Source: Methylocystis sp. B8 (GTDB lineage: Bacteria > Pseudomonadota > Alphaproteobacteria > Rhizobiales > Beijerinckiaceae). From it: a DNA stretch of 64,000 nucleotides. A model generated the notes under the pieces. It saw only the letters and a program-made list of their open reading frames with translations. It did not search any database and was not told the DNA's origin. The translations under genes and the position numbers were made by a program. Numbering within the stretch: the first letter of the stretch is position 1; every line of letters starts with the position of its first letter. The stretch covers positions 186,001-250,000 of the forward strand of contig NZ_VBTZ01000004.1 of NCBI RefSeq assembly GCF_005771425.1, written 5' to 3'. Shown here in pieces: positions 53,280 to 61,924 of this stretch.

Positions 53280-54754
53280 GCGATCTCGTCCTCGCGCCCC
53301 TCGCCGCGACGGCGCCCGCGAAACGCCATTGGCGGGTCATGCGCGCCGTCGCCGCCAAGGAATGGCTGGAGCTTTCTCGCGACCGTCGCCTCGTATGGCT
53401 CAGCGCCTTTGTCGTTGCGCTGATGCTCGCCGCGCTTGCTTTCGGCTATGTCGAAAACGCTCGGCTTTTACGCGAGCGCGACGCCGCCGCGAGAGCCGAT
53501 CGCGAACTCTGGGTCGGACAGAGCGCGAAGAACCCGCACGCCGCCGCGCATTTCGGCCAATACGCCTTCAAGCCGTTGAGCCCGCTTGCGCTCGCCGACC
53601 CCGGCGTCGACGCTTATGTCGGCTCGGCGGTGTGGCTCGAGGCGCATAAGCAGAACGAGACCCAGTTCAAACAGGCGCGCGACGGCGGCGTCGGCGCGCT
53701 GCTTGGTTCGCTGTCGCTTGCCTTTGTCTTGCAGACGATCGCGCCGCTCATCGTCATCCTGATGGGCTTCGCGAGCTTCTCCGGCGAGCGCGAGAGCGGC
53801 ACGCTGAAACAATTGCTCAGCGTCGGCGCGCGGCCGCGCGACATTCTCGCCGGCAAGGCGCTGGCGCTGATCGGCGCGATTTTCGCGCTGCTCGCGCCGG
53901 CCTTTATAGGCGCGGCGCTCGCTCTGTTCTTCTTCGTCGATCGCGAGCGCCTCTCGCTTTCCGATCAATTCATTCGGCTTGGCGTCCTCGGCGCCGCCTA
54001 TGCGGCCTATCTCGCCGGCTTCGCCTTTCTCGCGCTCGGCGTTTCGGCGCTCGCCAGAAACTCCCGCGCCGCGCTCGTCACGCTGCTTGCCTTCTGGCTC
54101 GCCAATTCTTTTCTCGCGCCACGGCTCGCGACCGACGCCGCGCGCGCTTTTGCGCCGACGCCGACATGGCAGGAGTTTCGGGCAAGCATCGCACAGGACA
54201 AGGCGAAGACATTCGGCCATGACGAAAGCCATCCCGCCTTCATCGCTTTCCGCGACGAGACCTTAAAGAAATATGGCGTCACGCGCATCGAAGATTTGCC
54301 GGTCAGTTTTCGTGGGCTTGCGCTTCGTAAGGACGACGAGGCGGGCTATGCTATTTTCGACCGCCATTTCGGCGTTCTGCAGTCGGCCTTCGACCGCCAG
54401 GACGCTCTGCGCGCCGCGCCCGGCTTCCTGTTTCCGCTTCTCGCGCTGCGGCCGATCTCCATGGCCTTCGCCGGCGTCGACAGCCGCAGCCAGTTCGATT
54501 TCGCGACGAGCGCAGAGGCGCATCGGCGCGACATTCAAAATCAGGTCAGCGACAACATCATCCATTTCGCTCACGACAATAATTACGTCGCGGGGCCGGA
54601 GCTGTGGCGAAAGATCGGTTCATTCGCCTATCAGACGCCCGGCGCCATCTTCGCCTTCGCCCATAGCGCGCTGCCGATCGCGGCGCTTCTGGGCTGGCTC
54701 GCGCTCGCGGCCGCCTTCGCGCTCTTTGCGGCGCGCCGTCTGCGGCCCGTGTAA
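53276..54754 (+). CDS. ABC-2 type permease, DUF3526-like (subunit 1)
   Basis: 492 residues starting with GTG at 53276 within the ATPase stop. Layout: a cytosolic N-terminus with AKEWLELSRDRRLVWLSAFVVALMLAALAF (helix 1), a large periplasmic part (about 70-150), five helices (LAFVLQTIAPLIVILMGFASFSGERESGTLKQLLSVGARPRDILAGKALALIG), a second large outside domain (about 280-440), and a last helix. The segment SFSGERESGTLKQLL is the ABC-2 coupling motif. Homologues with DUF3526 often sit beside a NosF-like ATPase. Substrate unknown. Confidence 0.8.
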   Translation: MSDLVLAPLAATAPAKRHWRVMRAVAAKEWLELSRDRRLVWLSAFVVALMLAALAFGYVENARLLRERDAAARADRELWVGQSAKNPHAAAHFGQYAFKPLSPLALADPGVDAYVGSAVWLEAHKQNETQFKQARDGGVGALLGSLSLAFVLQTIAPLIVILMGFASFSGERESGTLKQLLSVGARPRDILAGKALALIGAIFALLAPAFIGAALALFFFVDRERLSLSDQFIRLGVLGAAYAAYLAGFAFLALGVSALARNSRAALVTLLAFWLANSFLAPRLATDAARAFAPTPTWQEFRASIAQDKAKTFGHDESHPAFIAFRDETLKKYGVTRIEDLPVSFRGLALRKDDEAGYAIFDRHFGVLQSAFDRQDALRAAPGFLFPLLALRPISMAFAGVDSRSQFDFATSAEAHRRDIQNQVSDNIIHFAHDNNYVAGPELWRKIGSFAYQTPGAIFAFAHSALPIAALLGWLALAAAFALFAARRLRPV

Positions 54755-54763
54755 GGCGCGCCG

Positions 54764-56218
54764 ATGTCGTCCGCTTTCCTTGCAGGCTTTCGTTTCGAAG
54801 CGCGCATGATGCGCCGTGACGGCGCGATCTGGTTCGCGCTGCTGACTCTGGCCTGTGTGGCCCTCTTCGCCCTCGCCATGGGTTCGGCGCGCGTCGCCGC
54901 GCAACAGGCCGCGATCGCCGCGGCTCGCGCCGACGAGACGCAGCGCATTGCGAACCTCCAGAAGACGCTTGCGCAACTGCAGCAGGCCGACGCGCAGGGA
55001 AATCCTGTGCCGGAGCCGCCGCCGTTTCGCGATCCACGCAATCCGACCTTCATGGGGGGTGGGCCTGCCGCAGCGGTCGCGGCGCTCGCCCCTGCGCCTC
55101 TGGCGCTCGTCGCGATCGGGCAGAGCGACCTCCTTCCGCCTGCGGTGAGGGTCACGACCAATTCCAAGGATAGCTTTCTCTTCGCCGACGAGATCGACAA
55201 TCCGGCCAATCTGATGTCGGGCGCGACCGATCTCGCCTTCGTCATCGTCTTCGTCTATCCGCTCGTCGTTCTGGCGATGGCCTTCAACCTGCTCGCCGGC
55301 GAGCGCGAGCAGGGGACGCTGGCGATGACGCTCGCCTCCGCTCGCCGGCCCGGCGCGGCGCTCGCCGGCAAGCTCGCGGCGCGCGTCGCTGCGCCGATCA
55401 TCGCCATGCTGCTGGCCGTGACTGTCGGCGTGTGGGTTTTCGCCGGATGGGAGCGCCTCGCCTCGCCCGGTTTTGCGGCGCTGCTTGTCGTCGCGCTGCT
55501 CTACGGGCTGTTCTGGGCGGCGCTGGCCGCTGCGGTCGACGGTCTTGGCCGCGGCTCCGCCTTTAACGCGCTGACGCTCATTGGCGCGTGGGTGGCGATC
55601 ACCATGATCCTGCCCGCAGCGATCAACAGTCTCGCCGCCTTCGCCCATCCGGCGCCGTCGCGCATCGACATGGTGCTCGCCGCGCGCGCCGCATCGACCG
55701 ACGCCGACAAGGCGCGCGACGCCTCGCTCGCCCGCTACGCTGACGAACATGGGGGCGGCGGCAAGCCGGCGGGCGGCATGCAGGAGATGACGCTGCGCCG
55801 TCTCGCGACGCAGGAGGCGGCGTTTCAGCGCGTCGAGGCGATCGTCGCCGAACATGACGCGCAGCTCGCCCGCCAGCGCGACATGGCCGAGAGGCTCGGC
55901 TATCTCTCGCCGGCCTATCTCACCTATCAAGCGATGGCCGACATCGCCGGCTCTGGCGCGACGCGCTATCGCGCCTTTCTCGACCGCGTGCGGGACTTCC
56001 ATGTCGATTGGCGCGCATTCTTTCTGTCCCGCGCCAAGGCCGGCGCGTCGCTGACGGCGGAGGATTACGCCGCAATGCCGAAATTCACGCAGGCGGACGA
56101 AGAGTTGATGGCGCGCGCGCCGACCGGCCTCGCCGCCCCGCTCATCGGCGTCGCGTTGCCGATGTTGCTGCTCGCGGCGTTCGGCGCGTTCGGCTATCGG
56201 CGCGCTGCGCCGCGATAG
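54764..56218 (+). CDS. ABC-2 type permease, DUF3526-like (subunit 2)
   Basis: 484 residues, same plan as the preceding gene: helix 1 (WFALLTLACVALFALAMG), a periplasmic coiled stretch (QQAAIAAARADETQRIANLQKTLAQLQQADA), the coupling segment NLLAGEREQGTLAMTLASARRPGAALAGKLAARV, a helix block, a second outside domain (about 290-440) and a final helix (PLIGVALPMLLLAAFGAFGY). With the ATPase and subunit 1 it forms a full exporter of heterodimeric permease type. 9 bases after subunit 1. No substrate clue. Confidence 0.8.
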   Translation: MSSAFLAGFRFEARMMRRDGAIWFALLTLACVALFALAMGSARVAAQQAAIAAARADETQRIANLQKTLAQLQQADAQGNPVPEPPPFRDPRNPTFMGGGPAAAVAALAPAPLALVAIGQSDLLPPAVRVTTNSKDSFLFADEIDNPANLMSGATDLAFVIVFVYPLVVLAMAFNLLAGEREQGTLAMTLASARRPGAALAGKLAARVAAPIIAMLLAVTVGVWVFAGWERLASPGFAALLVVALLYGLFWAALAAAVDGLGRGSAFNALTLIGAWVAITMILPAAINSLAAFAHPAPSRIDMVLAARAASTDADKARDASLARYADEHGGGGKPAGGMQEMTLRRLATQEAAFQRVEAIVAEHDAQLARQRDMAERLGYLSPAYLTYQAMADIAGSGATRYRAFLDRVRDFHVDWRAFFLSRAKAGASLTAEDYAAMPKFTQADEELMARAPTGLAAPLIGVALPMLLLAAFGAFGYRRAAPR

Positions 56219-56406
56219 AGAGCCGCCGGTAGTGTCCTCAGTTTGAATTTCGGCTTACGCCCCATAGCAGTCGCCCGCCGAGTGGATGACGAACGGCCTG
56301 ATTTGATCAAAAGCAGTCATTAATTTCAAAAAAAGAACTTCGCGCACCGCCCTCGACAATGGGAAAGTGTTTATTAAGCTGAAGCCACCGCCACCGCGCC
56401 ATTAAT

Positions 56407-56595
56407 CTATTCAAGGGACTCGCAATGTAGTGTGGCAGGATAGCGCCTCCGGCTATTCCAGAGAATTGCAGACATCAACAAGTACAAAACTCCTAATATA
56501 AACAACGCCGCTACAGTAGCGTTTTTTGCGAAAGGCGTAGCCGGCGTGTCAAAGACATCTTGAAACTCAAATAAATACAAAGAGCCAACAATCAT
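56407..56595 (-). CDS. Small single-pass membrane protein of unknown function
   Basis: 62 residues with one clear transmembrane helix (about 27-47, ATVAALFILGVLYLLMSAILW) and a basic cytosolic-looking tail (NSRRRYPATLHCESLE). The first 25 residues may form a second short hydrophobic stretch. It overlaps the preceding gene by four bases (ATGA), so it is co-translated with it. Local G+C is about 40%, far below the surroundings. Not recognised. Confidence 0.55.
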   Translation of the reverse strand: MIVGSLYLFEFQDVFDTPATPFAKNATVAALFILGVLYLLMSAILWNSRRRYPATLHCESLE

Positions 56596-57251
56596 GATCG
56601 AACTGAAAAAAAGCCAACCCAGTGGGCGCTATTCAAAATAATTCTTGAGATATTAGGTAGTGTTTTAGGAAAAACTACAAAATCACCTAAAACTAAAATT
56701 CCCTTGGGTATGCCTTTGATCGTTCCGTTCAAATATGGCAGTTTCTTTTCTGCAGTATGAAGCACCTCACAAACGAAACCGTCTCCAGGGTCAAGAAACT
56801 CAAATTTTATTATTGCTCGATTGCATGGGTTTGTTACGGGCTCGACGCAAGCGCTGATGACCTTTCTCGTTGACTTAACAACAACGGCAGAAAGGACCTC
56901 TCCGTATTGATCAACCTCTATGCGAAGTGGATCATGTGATACTATCTCATCGCCTGAGATGGTTTTTTCTCCGTCATTCCATATGACCAGCGCGGCCCTT
57001 GCGAGTCTGGGAATCTCCCTCCCACGAAAATTAACGGAAATCTCGCTAGGCAATTCAATATGTTTATGCCCAAGTAAACGCAGCGCAGATTTTTGACACA
57101 CAAGTCGGGCACGTTGCCGAGAGCGAAAGTAAAAAATTAAGCCGATCAAGATGCCAATGATGCCAATTAAAGATCCAACCCAACCCGGGGAAAGGTTGTC
57201 AATAACCACTCCCCATCCCTTTTTGATATTGTCAACCCAACCTTGCTCCAT
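56592..57251 (-). CDS. Membrane-anchored protein of unknown function (horizontally acquired)
   Basis: 219 residues. One N-terminal transmembrane helix (about 24-42, GWVGSLIGIIGILIGLIFYF) is followed by RSRQRARLVCQKSALRLLG and a soluble domain with strand-rich text: ISVNFRGREIPRLARAALVIWNDGEKTISGDEIVSHDPLRIEVDQYGEVLSAVVVKSTRK, then IIKFEFLDPGDGFVCEVLHTAEK and LNGTIKGIPKG. Proteins of this general build (helix plus a domain with IxNxGxxTIxGxDIxxxDPLRI) recur as unannotated genes in accessory DNA. By hand count, 56581-56820 is 38% G+C against about 65% nearby. Four-base overlap with the small membrane gene that follows. Confidence 0.65.
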   Translation of the reverse strand: MEQGWVDNIKKGWGVVIDNLSPGWVGSLIGIIGILIGLIFYFRSRQRARLVCQKSALRLLGHKHIELPSEISVNFRGREIPRLARAALVIWNDGEKTISGDEIVSHDPLRIEVDQYGEVLSAVVVKSTRKVISACVEPVTNPCNRAIIKFEFLDPGDGFVCEVLHTAEKKLPYLNGTIKGIPKGILVLGDFVVFPKTLPNISRIILNSAHWVGFFSVRS

Positions 57252-57256
57252 AGTCG

Positions 57257-57418
57257 AAGCCTCGAATTTGTGCCCTGAGAAACATTATAGATGCGAGCAA
57301 TTTCGCGCATTGGCGCGCGAATGTCACGGCGTTTGGCAGCCTTTCTCGCACGCGTGAGCTTCCGTCGCTGCCGGATTTGACCGGCGCGCCGGGCTTTTCT
57401 TCGCCGCGCCGATTTTTT
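57257..57418 (-). pseudogene. Possible remnant of a site-specific recombinase C-terminus
   Basis: On the minus strand the frame encodes a basic stretch RRRKARRAGQIRQRR, then PMREIARIYNVSQGTNSRL, which resembles the helix-turn-helix end of resolvase/invertase-type serine recombinases (compare the usual REIARxxxVSxxTxxRL). No catalytic domain is present and the frame runs into the P450 gene. It borders the low-GC module, which makes a mobile-element relic plausible. Short and weak; could be chance. Confidence 0.25.
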
Positions 57419-57476
57419 CGACGTAGGTTCGTCCTTATCATTGAGCCGAACTATCCTATTGCCCCCGGGGAATTCG

Positions 57477-58835
57477 ATGTATCGCGATCCGGATTTCACG
57501 CCTTTCACGCCAAATGAGCGGCCTTCCTGGCGCTCGACTAAACGCAATTATCTCGAGAACTGGCCGCCCGCCGCCTATCGTGACGACTACTTCACGCTTA
57601 ATCGCGTCTGGCCGTTCGTCCAGCGCACGCATTATCTCACCGATCCCGAACTGATCGAAGACATGCTGATCACGCGCGCTGAAAGTTTTACGCGCGACTT
57701 CATCACGGTCGGCGCGCTGTCATCGATGATTAACCGAGAAGCGCTGTTCTTTGTCGAAGGCGCGGACTGGAAATGGCAGCGGCGCGCCTTGGCCCCCGCC
57801 TTTCGCCACGAAAATCTTCTTGCTCTCACGCCGACATTTGTCGATTGCGCCAAAGCCCAAGCGGAGGCCTGGCGTCGCGCGCCGCAGGATGCCCCGATCG
57901 ACGCGATGAGCGCGATGTCAAACGTCACTCTTGCAGTCATCGAAAAAGCTGTGCTCGGCGTCACAGGCGCCTTTGATCGCGGCAAGTTTGTCGCCGCCAT
58001 GCAGGAGAGTTTCGCTGGCTTGTCCTGGGTCCGGATTTTCACCCTGCTCCGGTTGCCGACATGGCTGCCGTTTCCCGGATCATCAAAGATCAATCGCAAC
58101 ATGCGCTACCTCTATGACGAGACCGCGCGACTCCTTGCGGCGCGGCGCGCATCGGGCGTCGAAACGCAGGCGATCATCGATCGGCTGCTTGCAGCCAAGG
58201 ACCCCGAAAGCGGCCGGTCGATGACAGACGCCGAACTCGTCGCCAACCTCTATGGCTTTCTGGTCGCGGGGCATGAAACGTCAGCCGTCGCGCTCGGCTG
58301 GAGTCTATGGCTGTTGGCCAAGGATCAGGCGTCGCAAGAACGCGTGCGCGAAGAAGTGCGCGCGATCGTCAGCGACGCCGATATCAGCGGCGACACCATC
58401 GAGAAACTGCAATTTACAAGGCAGGTGATACAGGAATCGATGCGCCTCTTTCCGCCGGCTGCCGCGATTGGGCGACAGCCGCGCGAAGACATGATGCTCG
58501 GCACGCATAAAATTTCCAAGAGCGAACCAGTCTTCGCGGCTCTCTGGGCGCTGCATCGCCACGAAAAACTATGGGACGAGCCGAACGCTTTCGACCCCGA
58601 CCGCTTTACGCCGGAAAAAGCCAAGATGCGTCATCGCTGCGCTTACATGCCCTTCGGCGCCGGCCCCCGCATCTGTATCGGCATGGGGTTCGCCATGCTG
58701 GAAATGACCGCGATCCTTGCGACGCTCGTCCGTGATTTTCGCTTCGCGCCGGTCGAAGGCCATCGGCTGGAGCTTGCCCCCGATTTCACCACGCGGCCCA
58801 AAGGCGGACTGCCGCTGATCATTGAAAAAACCTGA
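57477..58835 (+). CDS. Cytochrome P450
   Basis: 452-residue heme monooxygenase, soluble, no membrane anchor. I-helix oxygen-activating motif AGHETSA (about 264-270), ExxR in QESMR (E320, R323), and heme-binding FGAGPRICIG with the thiolate Cys400. I take the ATG at 57477 (MYRDPDFTPF), with GGGGAATT upstream; a GTG at 57441 is possible. Substrate cannot be read from the sequence. A redox partner (ferredoxin, reductase) is not nearby. Confidence 0.93.
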   Translation: MYRDPDFTPFTPNERPSWRSTKRNYLENWPPAAYRDDYFTLNRVWPFVQRTHYLTDPELIEDMLITRAESFTRDFITVGALSSMINREALFFVEGADWKWQRRALAPAFRHENLLALTPTFVDCAKAQAEAWRRAPQDAPIDAMSAMSNVTLAVIEKAVLGVTGAFDRGKFVAAMQESFAGLSWVRIFTLLRLPTWLPFPGSSKINRNMRYLYDETARLLAARRASGVETQAIIDRLLAAKDPESGRSMTDAELVANLYGFLVAGHETSAVALGWSLWLLAKDQASQERVREEVRAIVSDADISGDTIEKLQFTRQVIQESMRLFPPAAAIGRQPREDMMLGTHKISKSEPVFAALWALHRHEKLWDEPNAFDPDRFTPEKAKMRHRCAYMPFGAGPRICIGMGFAMLEMTAILATLVRDFRFAPVEGHRLELAPDFTTRPKGGLPLIIEKT

Positions 58836-58948
58836 TCGACCTCGCCTATCGGGCGCAGGCAGACCGGTTGCGTCCCAGGCCAAATGCCGGCATGTAGGGC
58901 CCGAATTTGCCCGGCGCCGAAGGGGCGCCTCGCCTACCGGAAAGAAAA

Positions 58949-60622
58949 ATGACCGCAGCCGTCGCGACGAAACTTGAAGCCGCCGATTGGACCAGCGATG
59001 CCAAGGAGGCTCTCGCCGCCGTCGAGGCGCTTTACAACGATGCGCTCGCCAGCGTGCGCGCCCGCGTCTCGCGGGACGGCAAGATCGCCAATGATCTGTT
59101 CGAAGCCGATCAGCACGCCGCCCACGGGCTAGCCTGGCTCGCGACCTATGTTCAGGGCCTGCGCGAACTTATCGATTACGCCGGGCGCCTCTCGGCCGAG
59201 GGCGCCTATGGCGAGACCGAGGAGCTACTGAACCAGATCGGCTTCGCCGAATTCCTCGCCCAGGTCTATGGCGGCATTCCGATGAGCCAGGGCGAGATCG
59301 TCCGCCTCAGCGATTTCGGCCTGACGAGCCAGCAGATCGCGGCGCGTCGTCCAACTTCAGTCGACAGGCTGATCCTCTCCGGCAATACGCCCGCAAACCG
59401 CGCCCGCCTCGCCGAACTCATCGACCACCACGCGGCGGCCGAAACAATCGGCGCATCCGGCCTCGACGAGACGCTGGAGGCGATCCGTAGCGAGATGCGG
59501 AAATTCGCTTCCGCCAATGTCACGCCCTATGCGCAGGAATGGCACGGTAAGAACCAGTATATACCGCTGGATGTCATCTCGGGCCTCGCCGAGCTTGGCG
59601 TCTTCGGCCTGACGATCCCGGAAGAATATGGCGGCTCGGGCATGGGCAAGATCGCCATGTGCGTCGTCTCCGAGGAATTGTCGCGCGCTTATATCGGCGT
59701 TGGCTCGCTCGGCACGCGTTCGGAAATCGCCGGAGAACTGATCCTCGTCGGCGGCACGCCGGCGCAGAAAGAGAAATATCTCCCCAAGATCGCCTCGGGC
59801 GAAATCCTGCCGACCGCCGTTTTCACCGAGCCCAACAATGGCTCCGATCTTGCCGGTCTGCGCACCCGAGCGACGTTAGAGGGCGGCGTCTATAAGGTCT
59901 TCGGCAACAAGACCTGGATCACCCATCCGGTGCGCGCCGATCTGATGACGCTTCTCGTGCGCACCAATCCGAATGAGAAGGGCTATAAGGGCCTTTCCAT
60001 GCTGCTCGCCGAGAAGCCGCGCGGCACGGACGAGAATCCGTTCCCCGCAAAGGGCATGACCGGCGGCGAGATCGAAGTGCTCGGCTATCGCGGCATGAAG
60101 GAATTCGAGATCGGCTTCGATAATTTCGAAGTGCCAGCCGAAAACCTTCTCGGCGGCGAGGAGGGCAAGGGCTTTAAACAGCTCATGGAGACATTCGAGT
60201 CGGCGCGCATCCAGACGGCGGCGCGCGCGCTTGGCGTCGCCCAATGCGCCCTCGACCTCGGGCTGAAATACGCCAAGGAGCGCATTCAGTTCGGCAAGCC
60301 GCTGTTCTCCTTCCCGCGCGTCTTCAACAAGATCGTCTCGATGGCGGTGGAAATCCACATCGCCCGCCAGATCACCTATTTCGCCGCGCGTAAGAAAGAC
60401 GAGGGTAAGCGCTGCGATCTCGAAGCCGGCATGGCGAAGCTCTTGGGCGCGCGCGTCGCTTGGGCGGCGGCGGACAACGCCCTGCAAATCCATGGCGGCA
60501 ACGGCTTTGCGCTGGAATATCCCGTGTCGCGCGTGCTCTGCGACGCCCGCATCCTCAATATTTTCGAAGGCGCGGCGGAGATTCAGGCGCAGGTGATCGC
60601 GCGGCGGTTGCTGGAGGGCTGA
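58949..60622 (+). CDS. mcd: (2S)-Methylsuccinyl-CoA dehydrogenase
   Basis: FAD enzyme of the acyl-CoA dehydrogenase superfamily that oxidises methylsuccinyl-CoA to mesaconyl-CoA in the ethylmalonyl-CoA pathway. 557 residues from the ATG at 58949. The long N-terminal extension (about 1-170, with LYNDALASVRARVSRDGKIANDLFEADQHAAHGLAWLATYVQGLRELIDYA) marks Mcd and is absent from ordinary acyl-CoA dehydrogenases. FAD/substrate parts: FTEPNNGSDLAGLRTRA, WITHPVRADLM, QIHGGNGFALEYPVSRVLCDARILNIFEGAAEIQ. It lies about 6.5 kb from ccr, on the same strand. Confidence 0.9.
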   Translation: MTAAVATKLEAADWTSDAKEALAAVEALYNDALASVRARVSRDGKIANDLFEADQHAAHGLAWLATYVQGLRELIDYAGRLSAEGAYGETEELLNQIGFAEFLAQVYGGIPMSQGEIVRLSDFGLTSQQIAARRPTSVDRLILSGNTPANRARLAELIDHHAAAETIGASGLDETLEAIRSEMRKFASANVTPYAQEWHGKNQYIPLDVISGLAELGVFGLTIPEEYGGSGMGKIAMCVVSEELSRAYIGVGSLGTRSEIAGELILVGGTPAQKEKYLPKIASGEILPTAVFTEPNNGSDLAGLRTRATLEGGVYKVFGNKTWITHPVRADLMTLLVRTNPNEKGYKGLSMLLAEKPRGTDENPFPAKGMTGGEIEVLGYRGMKEFEIGFDNFEVPAENLLGGEEGKGFKQLMETFESARIQTAARALGVAQCALDLGLKYAKERIQFGKPLFSFPRVFNKIVSMAVEIHIARQITYFAARKKDEGKRCDLEAGMAKLLGARVAWAAADNALQIHGGNGFALEYPVSRVLCDARILNIFEGAAEIQAQVIARRLLEG

Positions 60623-60651
60623 GCGCTATGCCAACGCGATGAGTTTCGTGG

Positions 60652-60674
60652 ATGGCCGGGACAAGCCCGGCCAT
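60652..60674. repeat. Palindromic repeat ATGGCCGGG family, copy 2
   Basis: ATGGCCGGG (60652-60660), loop ACAAG, CCCGGCCAT (60666-60674), in the context CGTGGATGG...CCATGACGG; matches the element at 24891-24913. Sits 30 bases after the mcd stop. Confidence 0.8.
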
Positions 60675-60724
60675 GACGGCGGGCGCCCTTCCTCGCGCCT
60701 GTCCGGCGCCTTACCTTGCTGCTC

Positions 60725-61156
60725 ATGACCAAGCGCGTCTATCGCCTCGTTGACGGCTCGCGGGGGCCGCGGCGAGATTTCCGCATCACTGTCGGGCTGC
60801 GTGAGGGCTGGGAGACAGAGGGGCGCGTCTATGATGTCTCTGAGGCGGTGCGTTGCGCGCGCGCTTGGATGCGCCGGCGCGTCGAAGCCGGCGCGCCAGC
60901 GCTCTCCGGCATGTTCACGCGCGGCGAAGTGACTTACGCCTGGCCGAAGGAGGACGGAACGGTTGGCTCCGACCGCGAGCCGGTCGCGATCTTCACTGGC
61001 GAGGCAGTGCATGCTTATCTTGGCCGCCTGCCCGACGCGCAGATCGAAGCTATGCTCAATGAGCTCGCTGGAGAACTTGGGACGGCGCTCGGACAGGAGC
61101 GCCTCTATGTCGCCTTTTGCGACAAGACCTGGATTCTCGACTGTGGCGAGGGATAG
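60725..61156 (+). CDS. Conserved hypothetical protein
   Basis: 143 residues from the ATG at 60725; cytosolic, no signal or membrane helix. It reads MTKRVYRLVDGSRGPRRDFRITVGLREGWETEGRVYDVSEAVRCARAWMRRR and later EPVAIFTGEAVHAYLG, ELAGELGTALGQERLYVAFCDKTWILDC. Compact mixed alpha/beta pattern, one Cys near each end. I do not recognise the family and neighbours give no clue. Confidence 0.6.
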   Translation: MTKRVYRLVDGSRGPRRDFRITVGLREGWETEGRVYDVSEAVRCARAWMRRRVEAGAPALSGMFTRGEVTYAWPKEDGTVGSDREPVAIFTGEAVHAYLGRLPDAQIEAMLNELAGELGTALGQERLYVAFCDKTWILDCGEG

Positions 61157-61216
61157 CCACGACCCTCCCGTGAGAGCGCCCTATCCTAAGGGCGACGTTC
61201 TCAACCGGAGGCCGCC

Positions 61217-61834
61217 ATGGTCACGCTCTATTACCACGCGGGCGCATGCTCTCTTGCCCCGCACATTGCCCTCGAATGGATCGGCGAGCCTTATGAGACC
61301 AAGGAGGTCGAGTTTGGCGACAAGGAGTATTTGAAGGTCAATCCGGCGGGCGCGGTGCCGGCGCTCGATACGGGCGAAGGCTGGACTCTGACCCAGGCGG
61401 CGGCGGTCTTGCGCTACCTTGCGCATCGCTACCCGAAGGCGGGGATCGGAGCCGACAGCTCGCCACGCGACGAGGCCGAAGCAGACCGCTGGTCCTCTTT
61501 CATTACCGGCGATCTCCACCCGGCGTTTTTCCCGCTGTTCTTGCCCGATCGCTATACAAGCGCCCGTAAGAAGGAGGCGTTCGATAATGTGCGCCAGGCG
61601 GCGAAGGCGCTCGTGCGCAAAAAGTTCGATATTCTCGAGGCGCATCTTGCTGGGCGCCGCTACATTGTCGGCGACAAGCGCAGCTATCTCGACGCTTATG
61701 TCTTTCCGATGGAGCGCTGGGGCGCGGCGATGCTCGAAGATGGGTTGTCGAAATACCCCAATATTCGCAAGCACCATGACATGATGGCGGCCGACGACGG
61801 CGTTAAGCGCGCTCTTGCCGCCGAAGGCGCGTGA
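61217..61834 (+). CDS. Glutathione S-transferase
   Basis: 205 residues. N-terminal thioredoxin-like domain (LYYHAGACSLAPHIALEWIGEPYE, with the catalytic-type Ser/Cys pair near ACS at 10-12, and the cis-Pro NPAGAVPAL), glutathione-site LTQAAAVLRYLAHRYP (LTQ-A-A-I-like). C-terminal helical domain with YIVGDKRSYLDAYVFPMERWG. The pattern is closest to beta/theta-class GSTs. CCGGAGG precedes the ATG. Specific substrate unknown. Confidence 0.9.
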   Translation: MVTLYYHAGACSLAPHIALEWIGEPYETKEVEFGDKEYLKVNPAGAVPALDTGEGWTLTQAAAVLRYLAHRYPKAGIGADSSPRDEAEADRWSSFITGDLHPAFFPLFLPDRYTSARKKEAFDNVRQAAKALVRKKFDILEAHLAGRRYIVGDKRSYLDAYVFPMERWGAAMLEDGLSKYPNIRKHHDMMAADDGVKRALAAEGA

Positions 61835-61924
61835 GCGCGCCCATCGGACAATGGCCTCTACAAGCTTGACCCGAGACTGCGCCGGGTGAAAGCGTGCGCC
61901 CGCGCTCAGTCTGGGGAGAGGCTC

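Noticed and set aside
54620-56002. 460-codon minus-strand frame opposite the ABC permeases
   Set aside because: Extremely Arg/Gly/Asp-rich antisense text and no start context; the permease frames show real membrane helices.
56219-56406. Gene in the AT-richer gap after the ABC exporter
   Set aside because: No frame with start, ribosome site and coding pattern; I see nothing definite there.
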